Assembly: GCA_030144725.1 (NCBI GenBank)
Contig: JASKMD010000017.1
Coordinates: 6,505,992 to 6,569,991 of the forward strand
DNA length: 64,000 bases
DNA from: Haematococcus lacustris
Taxonomy: Eukaryota; Chlorophyta; Chlorophyceae; Chlamydomonadales; Haematococcaceae
Direction: 5' to 3'
Each line of letters starts with the position of its first letter. Position 1 is the stretch's first letter. Below are positions 41,865 through 52,531 of the stretch, one piece after another. A program made the translations under genes and the position numbers. The notes below the pieces were generated by a model. It did not search any database. It worked only from the letters and a program-made list of their open reading frames with translations, and had not been told where the DNA came from.

Positions 41865-44194
41865 GACGTCCAGTCGAGCGCAACAGGAGCCGGAGGTGCA
41901 TCTATAGTCCTAGTTTGCTCAGGTACGTGGCGTAATACCAATAAACGCGACATGCCCCATGCCTCGACTGACCAGAATTCGGTGTTCCTGTGACTGGCGC
42001 CAGGCACTAGCAAGGGCTCCATCCGCGACCGTTGGCACACACATGTGTCCGTGGCAAACCCATCTACACAACAGGTAAGGTTGCTGCAACATGCAAGTGG
42101 GGTGTGAGTGACAACTTCACAACAAGCCCATGGCACGCCCAGCCATGCCACAGCCATGTTTACTGATGAAATGGTATGCCACTTTGCTAGTGGCCTGCTT
42201 GCACCCAAATGAAACTACAGCCCAAGTTTCATTTGGCGTTGACGATGCGTACAACACTAACATGGGTATGTAACCCCCAAAGCTCATGTCCTCTCACTAC
42301 CACCATGTGCCATCCTATTCGGCTGCAGGAAGGCATGCCGAGGTGTCTCCGTTGAGGTGTGTGATGGCAAGCATGGGTCTAGTTGGTGACAGGTGACATG
42401 TGCACCGCCAGAGCAGGGGGCTGGGCTGGCGCATGTGGCTGCAGATCCTCCCCGGCGTCCACCCACCATCCTGGCAGCTGGCAGCAGCAAGGGGCAGGGA
42501 GGGGCAGGGCTGCAGGGGCAGGGGGCTGGGCTAGCGCATGTGGCTGCAACTGCCGCACAACGCCCGGTGTCCGGCAGCAGCGAGGGGCCCGCCACACAAT
42601 CACGGTTAAGGGTTAGTGGCCATGCATCATATGTTTGTTTGTTCACATGTTCCTATACACCTCCTTGTTGCAGGGTGCATGCCCCATGGTGCATGCTATT
42701 TTTGTGTGTTTCTTGCAGGATTCAAGGGCACAAACGCACGGCCTACAACTTGCTGGGCAGGGGGCGACACCAAAGCTGAGCGACAGGTTGGTACTTACAA
42801 AGCTCCTCAATGAAATGCTTGTACGACAGCAGGTAGAGAACGGCTACCACAAACAACAACTTCAGCCCTCAACCCTGCCTCGATCTTGCTCGTCATGCAG
42901 GACCCTTCTTCCTCTGCTACACAGCCTTACCAATGAACCAATGTCACCTTTAAACCGCCAAGCTTCATGGTAAGGTACCTCAACATCAGCATCAACAATC
43001 GCTCACATGCACTGACATGCACTAGCTCTCACTTGCACTCAAGTCAGATGCCCCCTTTGTTGTGCGTGCAGCATTCTATCGGTCAACGGGCGGCTGTGGC
43101 AATCCAATGACACATGGGCACGTGACTCATCTCGTGTAGACAGCTTGCCTCCAGATGCTCAGGCCTTCCTAGCATCCCATGGCCAGAAGCAACCGTGGGC
43201 AGCTCATAGTCTCCCTTACCTACCGGCTGTCCGCTTGCCGCCCACCTTTCACCACCTCCCAGCACTGAACCAACACCCCACTCAACTCCTCCTCCTCCAA
43301 GCATTCTCCTCCTCCACTCCGCCCCCCCCCCCTGCAGCCTCACTTTGCCCCACTGCTATCGCATCTGCCGCTGCCGCTGCCACCTTCTCCACCCTCTGCG
43401 CCTCTACTAGCCCTGGTGAAGTCAAACGTGGATGAGGCAGCAGAGGCACTGCGGCGGCAGGTGCGCCACCTGCGATTGCAGCTAACAAGGCAGCGGTCCA
43501 CCTCTGTGATCATGCCAACAAGCAAGCATGCAACCATTGCCAAGCTTGCCGTAAAAAAAACCAGCTGAAAGAGTTGTGGGCTGTGGTGGGCAATGGGCAG
43601 CCCACCGTGAAGCCAGTGCGGAACATGCACATAGCTGACTGGTTGGATGCTCTGGCGGTGCACATGTCACCTGTCACCAACTAGACCCATGCTTGCCATC
43701 ACACACCTCAACGGAGACACCTCGGCATGCCTTCCTGCAGCCGAATAGGATGGCACATGGTGGTAGTGAGAGGACATGAGCTTTGGGGGTTACATACCCA
43801 TGTTAGTGTTGTACGCATCGTCAGCGCCAAATGAAACTTGGGCTGTAGTTTCATTTGGGTGCAAGCAGGCCACTAGCTAAGTGGCATACCATTTCATTAG
43901 TAAACATGGCTGTGGCATGGCTGGGCGTGCCATGGGCTTGTTGTGAAGTTGTCACTCACACCTCACTTGCATGTTGTAGCAACCTTACCTATTGTGTAAA
44001 TGTGTTTGCTACGGACACATGTGTGTGACAATGGTCGCGGATGGAGCCCTGGCTAGTGCGCCAGTCACAGGAACACCGGATTCCGGTCAGTCGAGGCATG
44101 GGGCATGCCGCTTTTGATGGTGCTACGCCACTTACTAGATACAACTAGGACTGTAGATGCACCTCCCGCCACCGTCGCGCTCGACTGGACCGTC
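41865..44194. mobile_element. Element with about 550-bp inverted arms and a 1.2-kb core
   Basis: The left arm (about 41865-42414) and right arm (43649-about 44194) are inverted copies with substitutions and small gaps. Shared blocks include GCATGGGTCTAGTTGGTGAC, CATGAGCTTTGGGGGTTACA and ACACATGTGT; the outermost matching sequence is GACGTCCAGTCGAGCG. The core holds fragments of a coding region whose stop codon lies inside the right arm. No target duplication was found, so the true ends are uncertain. MULE-like long-TIR or foldback elements would look like this. Confidence 0.65.
42635..43684 (+). pseudogene. Unrecognised coding remnant in the long-arm element core
   Basis: Two protein-like stretches are visible: about 42719-42850 (DSRAQTHGLQLAGQGATPKL, then SDRLVLTKLLNEMLVRQQVE) and 43418-43684 (NVDEAAEALRRQVRHLRLQL, then after an A8 run in another frame LKELWAVVGNGQPTVKPVRN and a TAG at 43682-43684). 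The second has coiled-coil character (heptad-like leucines). The frame changes at the A8 homopolymer (43552-43559). The family is unknown; it may be a transposon accessory or transposase C-terminus. Confidence 0.35.
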
Positions 44195-45390
44195 ACGTGA
44201 TGCTGCACGGTGCTGCGATAGGCATTCTGACCCGTACGACCTTACAACAGCTAGCACCCAATAGCAAGCTTGCGTCTCAAGCACATTTGATGTGGAGGGC
44301 GCCATAGGCTTCAGGCCAGGCACAACCATTAGCAGGATACAGCGCAAAAGGACGATTGCAATGCAGCATGCGCAACTGCTTTCCGTGGCCTATGGGCTCC
44401 GTTCGTCAAAATTTGAAATTTCCTCAGGGCGTGTCACAGCTGAGTTTCGGCCTGGCCAAAAGCCGAAAAGTGCGGGGAGGGGAGTGAGCGCAGAAAGCCA
44501 CGGGAACCGCAGGCTGCGGGCTACAGGCGTGGGCCAAGCGGCTGGTGAGGTCGCGGGGTCGAGAAGCTCTCTAAACAGCGGGGCCGAAAATCCAAGGTGT
44601 GTCGCATGGGGAGTCTCGTCGTGTAGCAAGTTGCGCAGCAAGACGGGTGAGGATGAAGCGTGTAGTATTGCGGGATGCTGAAAGCTAGTCTTGAGCTGAC
44701 TGGTTGACTGGTCCGCAGGTCCGCGAAGAGGTCGACGAAAAGCTGAGGTGCAGCAGCGCTGACTGACTGCTTGACAGTCTCTTAGTGCTAGGCAGGAGCA
44801 GCTGTGCTACAAAGAGGAGCAGCTGTGCTGTAGAGAGGAGCAGCTGTGGTGCTGGGCAGGAGCAGGTGTGCTATAGAGCAGAACAGCTGTGGTGCTGGGC
44901 AGGAGCAGGTGTGCTATAGAGCAGAGCAGCTGTGGTGCTGGGCATGACTGCTACATAGCAACTGTAAGGCTAGGTAATGGCAGCAGTATGGCTGCTGGGC
45001 AATGGTGTTGACCATGACTGTCAAGCATAGACAGCCCCTTACATGTGTTTCCTCTTCATTTTTATCCAACATTTGTATCCAACATTTTTATCCAACATTT
45101 ATCCATCTTCATTTTTATCCAACATTTGTAAGCAACTGGAACAAGTGTCTGCATTTGATGTCTCCAACACGTATCTGCATCTTAATTAGACTTGCGTACT
45201 GCCATTCAACGGCAGCTCTGCCCTTCCCCGTATCGTTGTCAACCAATCCATGTAAACCATGCAAACAACCCAGTCACAATCAACAGCTGATCCACAGACT
45301 GATGGCATGTCGCTCACTTCCTGCCCTCCAGCTTGTTGGCAATGGCAGCATACATGTTGTACACACCCTGGATAGCCCCCCCCCCCACAT
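44195..45390. other. No firm gene; minor tandem repeats
   Basis: A plus frame (44292-44681) lacks features. About 33-bp imperfect repeats (GTGCTGGGCAGGAGCAG with GTGTGCTATAGAGCAG) lie at 44800-44945, and TTTTATCCAACATTTGTATC repeats at 45058-45130. Nothing else was recognised. Confidence 0.5.
44800..44945. repeat. Imperfect minisatellite, about 33-bp unit
   Basis: Four to five units of GAGCAGCTGTG(G)TGCTGGGCAG type with TATAGAG variants. Confidence 0.75.
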
Positions 45391-45398
45391 GCCCATGC

Positions 45399-46224
45399 TC
45401 ATGCCAATAGCTTGGTGATTTGAGCGGCCTCCACCCCTGGGTGCTGTGCCTCCATCCCAGCCCTCTTCATTGCGCCATAGAGAGCATACCCACACATGCC
45501 CTGTTGGCCTCCCTTGGAAGTGCTGATAGGTAGGGACAAGGCTGCAGCCAGCTGCACCAGCACACCTTCCTCCACCCCACCCACCACCTGCTTGTAGGCC
45601 TGACCCTGACTGCTGCCACAAACAGCACCTGCCTGATGCTGGAGCTGTGTGATCAATGTGTCAGCACAGGCTGCCACATCCAAGCCCAGCTCCTCACACT
45701 GGAGCTCACCAAACAGGATCCTCTTGGCAGACTGAGCATTGGGGCTGTGGAGGCCCTGCTCCTGTCGCCCCCTCTTAAACAGCCGCAAAGGAGTGGGGAC
45801 ACTCTCCACTGGGCGGTCCATCAGAGCCATGGCCTCTGCTGCTGTCATGCCTGGCTTCTTCTTCATTTCCCTGGCAGCTTGATAGTGCTTGGGGAACTTG
45901 TCTTGCAGCCACTTTCGAAGCCCAGACCAGCGTCTTTGAAACCTGGCCTTGTTGGATCCCTGAGACTGGGAAGCTGCAGTCCTGAAGTCCTTGTCAGCAA
46001 GCTGTTGCAGCTCTTTGGCCGTCAGACCCTCCAACTCCCTCACCATCTTTATGGTGAAGACGCAGTCCTTGAGGTACTCGACCTGGTCAGAGTAGTTCTT
46101 GTCGCCGCCCCTGTGTGGCCTTCCCTGCTCTGCCTCGAGGCCACACACCGTCTTTCAGCTTGGCCAACACCTGGTCACGGCACTGCTCCCCAAAGTCAGA
46201 GTCACCCATCTTCTCTGCCAGGCA

Positions 46225-46235
<11 letters not shown>
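45399..46235 (-). CDS. Unrecognised protein, about 250 residues or more
   Basis: The minus-strand frame open from about 46148 to TAG/TGA at 45399 reads like a real protein: KNYSDQVEYLKDCVFTIKMV, ELEGLTAKELQQLADKDFRT, RWSGLRKWLQDKFPKHYQAA and a Gly/Ala-rich C-terminal part. A preceding piece in another frame (46235-46145: KMGDSDFGEQCRDQVLAKLK) probably belongs to it, joined by an intron or frameshift near 46148. It is mostly helical, with basic and acidic patches and no recognised domain. It lies 0.3 kb beyond the proposed end of the GLG1-like gene on the same strand and could instead be an extension of that gene, but it lacks the cysteine repeat pattern. Confidence 0.5.
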
Positions 46236-46255
<20 letters not shown>

Positions 46256-46256
46256 A
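46230..46256. repeat. (CAG)n microsatellite
   Basis: Eight to nine CAG triplets on the plus strand, giving a poly-Ala stretch on the minus-strand frame. Confidence 0.9.
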
Positions 46257-46511
46257 CATCAGCCACATGAATCCAGTACTGCCTCATCCACTTTGGTCCA
46301 CAGGGGCAGCGCAGGGCAGGCTGGGCTGGGCAGGCTGGACTGGGCTGCAGGCTGGACAGCAGGGCGTGCAGGCTGGGTAGCAGGGCATGCAGGGATGTGG
46401 AGCAGGTGCCCAGCTCTAGGGCAGCACCGTCCATGCCGTCATAGGGCAGCACTTGACCTCAGCAACACAGCAGTACACCTGGCTGCCCTTGCAGCGCTCC
46501 CGACCAGGTGC

Positions 46512-48915
46512 CTACTGCCTCAGGACTCTGGAGGGAGTGCGGAGGTCAGTCAGGGTCCGTAAGGCTGCCACAGTGGGGGTGTTCATGAGTGTGATCTAGA
46601 TGAGCATGGGTGCATGGGTGCATGAGTGGGTCAGGGAGGCAGGATACAAGGAGGGGTGGGAGGTCCTGAAGGGCCTGAGGAGCATCAGGGGTTCATGCCT
46701 TAGTGGGTCAGGCAGTCAGGCAGTCAGGCAGTCAAGCAGTCAGGTAGGGGGAGGCGTTGCTCACCTGAACATACGCGCCCCTCCCGGCACCACAGACTGG
46801 CAGAACATGGAGCGCTCGTCCTTGCACACCTTCATCAGGCCTGGCTGCAGCTCCACACTCTCAGCCTCCTGTGCAGAGTCCAGGATGCCCACACTGGCCA
46901 GGAGCATCACATGGCTGCTGGCCGCACAGCACACACCCCAAGCCTGGCTCCCAAGCAACCCTGGTAGGATAGGGAGCAGGCAGCCATGGGCGTTGCTGAC
47001 CTACTGATGAGGGAGGTGGCCTGCCAGCCATGGCCTCAGCCCAGCCTGCTGCCTTCCTACATAGAGGAAGAAGAAGAAGAAGAGGAGGAAGACTGCAGCA
47101 GAGCACCACCTATTCTGCCTGGGACACTGGAAGCCTGAGGTAGCTGTGCCCCAGGCAGGACTGCGGCTGCAGCACCGCGGCCAGTACTGGAATTGGACGC
47201 CTGAGGTAGCTGACCAGCACCTATTCTGTCTGGGACAAAGCCTGCCCTCTCCACCGCCTTCCTACCACTAGTCCGTATGCATGTATGGGAGCAGCACCAC
47301 CAGCAGCAGCAGCCCAGGCACCACGCTCCTCCTCCCAGCACCCCGGCATCCCATGCTTTGCGGGACCCCACTAGACGTGGTTGACAGTTGAGGCAGGCCC
47401 TAGACCCTGCGCTGCGTCTCACCAGCTCCTCCAGCAGCAGCTCCTCCTTGCGGCAGTCCTCACTCAGCTGGTTGTGGTGTGCACGCAGGCACTGGTGCAC
47501 ACGCCCCTCACCTGCATAGTGGTGGTGGTTACAATGGTGGGAGCCACAGCCCAAGAGAGGGGGTGGGGGCGGGAGTGGGGGCAGGGGTAGGGGCAGGGGC
47601 AGGGGGGAGATGGGGGCGATACCATTCCTCCTCTGTTCGGCCCCCTCCACTCCCCTCATTCCCTATCCCTGACTTGCCCACCCCCCGCCCCTTCTCCTGC
47701 CGCCCCCCTACCCCCTCACCTGGCTCCACCTCGCCGCACAGTCTGTCCACATCAGCCCGGCAGGCCAGGGCCAGGATCACGTCGTTCCTGCACAGTCGCA
47801 CGCCACCACCTGCCGACCCATCATTCCACTACAAGGGGGGTGCAGCACCACACTGCCACCACAGCAGGGCATCAGGGGTGCTGGCTGCGTGGACCAGGCA
47901 CGGGGTTAGGAGGCAGGTAGCACGCATCAAGCATGCAGCAGCAGCAGCAGCAGCTTCAGCTTCCACCACCCCTATGCTCAGCACCATCTGCCACCCCTGC
48001 ACTCGCCACAAACTCCAGACCGCAAGCACGTATGAAAAGGGAGATGGCCCGCAATGCTCCAGCCGCCATCCGTGACGCTTGACGACACCGCCATGCCCAC
48101 CGCCAGCCACCCTGTCATCACACTGCCCCTCACCCTGCCTCCACGCACTGCCTCTCCCTGGACGCCCCAGGCTGTGGCCAGTCACGGCACCCCTGGCCCC
48201 ACCCATGCATCACCTAGGCGTGTCCAACCTTTGTTCTTACTGTGGAAGCGTGCTGCCAGTGCGGGGACCTGCACCTCCCCCTGTGTGCGATGATAGGGCT
48301 AGGTGGGATGGGGTCAGCCCCAGATTGTGGGGGCAGTCAGTCTACAGTGCCCGCGTCAAGCGAGCTGGATGTGTTGAGTCTTGCACCACACACCACACCA
48401 TACCCACAGCACCCATGCGGGAAAAACTTGACACGATCAGTCTAGTACAGCCGGTATGCAGTGTTTGTGGGTGTGGCAGCAACGCCAACAGGCGGGTGCC
48501 ATGTGGTGATGATGAGGATGGCATACACCAAAGGTTGGAGCTCCTGCACTAAGGATGAGAGTGTGCACAATGCGCTACCAGCTGCTAGTGGCTAGTGTCT
48601 CCCTGCACAGCAGCCCCTCGAGGTCAGCCCTCAGACTCAGCCCCTCCAGGTATGGTGCTCTTGGCCAGTGTGGGCATCCTGGACTCTGCACAGGATACCG
48701 CTCCACCAGTGCGCTCCACCAGTGGCCTGTGTCCCATGTCAATGCAGCCGCTCAGGTTCAGCCCCTCAGGATCAGCCCCTCAGCCCCACCTGTAATCTGA
48801 CACCTCCATCTTGGCAAAGTAGAGCACCTCCTGCTGGCAGGCTGGGCTGGTGAGGGAGGCGCGCTGCTCAATCAGGCAACGCAGCACTCTGCCCCCGCAC
48901 ACCTGCAGCCAGCCA

Positions 48916-48966
<51 letters not shown>

Positions 48967-48990
48967 TCATCCAGCCAGCCAGCCAGTCAT

Positions 48991-49059
<69 letters not shown>

Positions 49060-52000
49060 CAGCCAGCCAGCCAGTCAGGCAAGCAGGCAAGCAGGCAGTG
49101 CAGCTGTGCTTGTGCTGGGCAGGAGGACCCACAGAGAGGGCGTCACTTCCCCGCCTACTCTGATTTAGGTTGTTGCACTGCACCAGCAATGTTTCAGCGC
49201 ATGCCGTGTGGTCCTGCCAAAGATTTGGTGTCCACCCACTGCCCTCAAAGAAGGAGTCAGGTGGCCGGGCTGCAGCAGGCAGTCCAGACCTGGCTAGCCA
49301 GCCCTGAGCCCCTGGCTCCTTAACCAGTTAGAACGAGGACAATCAGACCAGCTGCTGCGAGCCTGATCAGGAGGGTGCATCAGGTCAGCTAGCTCTACTA
49401 GCAGCACGACTCTTTCATAGCATGGACAGCGATGTGAAGTCCATGCTCATGTGGGCTCACCTCGCCATCCTGTGCTTGGCACTGGCCTGGGCACAGCTGA
49501 CTGATGTCCTTGACGCAGGCTGTGGCCAGTCGCGCATTGAGGCGGTAGTCTGAGGTTGCCTCCTGCTCGAACAGCTGCACCTGCACACAGCGAGTGGCAT
49601 GTGACGAAGACCATGACGATGATGACGATGACACCAAGCAGGCTTGTAAGCGCATTAATGCAACATGTGCCACTGGGCAAGGGCTCAGAGCAGTCATGTT
49701 CACCCGTAAGCACATGCGCGTGAGCACACCGCATGCCTAGAGCTGATTTGAGGGTTTCATCTAGTGCCTGCTGGTGCTGGTAGTTGTGCTGGTCCTGCTG
49801 GTTGTGCTGGTGGTTGTGCTGGTACTGCTGGTTGTGCTGGTACTGCTGGTGCTGTGAAGTCATTGGCGACTTAGGCCCAGGAGCTGCAGGTTGCAAGGCA
49901 TGAGGCCCCCCTCACCTCCTCCCTGCAGGCCTTGCTGAAAACCTGCTGGTGCTTGTTCTGCTGCAAGCACCGGATCATCTGGGCGTCACCATGCGCCACG
50001 TCCTTGCAGAAGCGCGACATCTCAGCTGTGCAGGCCTTTTTCATGGGGTACTGGAAGTCTATGTTGGAGCTGAAGCGCACCTGCAGGCCAGGACAGGACA
50101 GCTGCCTCAAGGCTCAGGGCTCAGCCCCTGCCCCTGCCCCTGCCCCTGCCGCTGCTGCTGCCCCTGCCACTGACCCGGCCGCACCTGTAGGCCAGGCCAG
50201 GACAACAGCCTCAGGGCTCAGGTTCAGGCCAGCAGCCTAGACAGCCCTGCTGCTAGCCTGGACCTGAGTGCTGCAGACAGTCTGCAGCCAAGACAGTCTG
50301 CAGCCAAGACAGTCTGCAGCCAAGACAGTCTGCAGCCAAGACAGTCTGCAGCCAAGACAGTCTGCAGCCAAGACAATCTGCTTCCAAGACAGTCTGCAGC
50401 CAAGACAGTCTGCAGCCAAGACAGTCTGCAGCCAAGACAGTCTGCAGCCAAGACAGTCTGCAGCCAAGACAGTCTGCAGCCAAGACAGTCTGCAGCCAAG
50501 ACAGTCTGCAGCCAAGACAGTCTGCAGCCAAGACAGTCTGCAGCCAAGACAGTCTGCAGCCAAGACAGTCTGCAGCCAAGACAGTCTGCAGCCAAGACAG
50601 TCTGCAGCCAAGACAGTCTGCAGCCAAGACAGTCTGCAGCCAAGACAGTCTGCAGCCAAGACAGTCTGCAGCCAAGACAGTCTGCAGCCAAGACAGTCTG
50701 CAGCCAAGACAGTCTGCAGCCAAGACAGTCTGCAGCCAAGACAGTCTGCAGCCAAGACAGTCTGCAGGGCTCAGGTCCAGGTCTGCAGCCTTGGGGCTCA
50801 TGGCGGGTGGACGAGGCAGTGAGGGTGCCGTGGCCACCACCATCATCATCACCAGCAGGGAAGGGGCATCAGCTTCGTCAGGCCCTTCCCCTTCCCCTGC
50901 CCCCGCCCTTGCTCCTGCCCCTGGCCACAGCAGCCACCCACCTCCTCACCAAACAGCACGGCCTTGCAGTGTGCGCTGAGCCTGCCCCGCGCTTCCATGA
51001 GGCAGCGAATGACTCTGGCTGACCCAGGCGGCACGTTGGCGCAGTAGGCCTGGCGGTCAGCGCTGCAGGCCGTGGCCAGCGAGGGATTGAACCGGATGTC
51101 TTCTGCTGCCAGCTCCTGGTACTTCAACACCTGCCACCAGCAATGGTAGCTAACATAAGGTTGTGGTGGAGCCTGTATATCTGCCCAGCTGCCAACCTGC
51201 CCACTTGCACTGCCTGCCTGCCACTCACCTGCCTACCTCATGGCCTACCTCATGGCCTACCTCATGGCCTCCCAGCCTCCTCACCTGCCAGCCTGCTTGC
51301 TTACCAGCCTGCATGCCACTCCAATCCCATGTGCCCACCGGCCTGCCCTGCCCACATTCAAAGATTTGCAAAGATCAACTATAAGAAGAGTGAGGGGATG
51401 AGGGGAATCCCACCTATATAAAGAGTGAGAGAATGAGGAATTTTTCACAGGGGGGAGGTTCCTGACATCCTGACCTCAACACCCCTGCACCCTCCCCTGC
51501 CGTCCAGTCTGCACCCCTACCCTGGAGCCATGCCACCCCAATCCCTGCCGCCGCCCCTCCCCTGCTCTTGCCAGTTGCCTCCCAGGGATGTCGCAAACAC
51601 TGCCAAGGAGCCCCACTCCCCGTTCCTGGTGTCAGGCCACCTGGCGCCATGCCCCTGCGCCCTGCCCCGCTGCGTCCTCACCTGCTTCCTGCAGGCCTCG
51701 ACCTGGATGTCGTGGAGGAAGTCCTGCAGGCAGTTGACCACGCTAGCCTCATCCAGCTCGTCCTGGTGCATGTCGGGGGCGGAGCAGGTGGTCATGATGT
51801 CCAGCTCACACGACTTGCGCAGCCGGTTGTCCAGCCTGGCGCCATGCAGGGGGCAGGAGGGGTGGGGTGGGGTGGGGTGGGGTGGGGTGGGGTGGGGTGG
51901 GGTGGGGTGGGGTGGGGTGGGGTGGGGTGGGGTGGGGTGGGGTGGGGTGGGGTGGGGTGGGGTGGGGTGGGGTGGGGTGGGGTGGGGTGGGGTGGGGTGG

Positions 52001-52498
52001 GGTGGGGTGGGGTGGGGTGGGGTGGGGTGGGGTGGGGTGGGGTGGGGTGGGGTGGGGTGGGGTGGGGTGGGGTGGGGTGGGGTGGGGCAGCATTGGTGTA
52101 AGGAGGATACAGGGGAGAGGGGAGGGAAGGGCGACACCTTGAGCACCATGAGACAAGTCTGACCCAGACTTCCTGCTGGCGCTGTTGCTGCTGGCTGTTG
52201 GCAGATGAGCCTGGGGCAGGCCATGCAAAACAGTGTATGACCCACCAGCCTGTTTTGCTAAACCTGCCCGACTTGATCTGGTCTGGTCTGGCCTGTTCTG
52301 TTGTGTATTGCCCTGGCTCAACCTGCTCTGATGCAACCCGTTGTGCATGCTGCCCCAGCCTCTCACTTCAGGTCGCGGACTCGGTGAGCAATCATGTCAT
52401 CCACCTCTGCCTTGCAGGCGGGGTCAAAGCCGGCCTCGTTGCGGTGCTGCTCCAGGCAGTCCTTCACCCGGGCAGCGCCTGCACAGCCAAGGGGCTCA

Positions 52499-52531
<33 letters not shown>

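Noticed and set aside
50274..50767. CRISPR array
   Set aside because: Units are contiguous 16-mers without spacers, in a eukaryotic intron.
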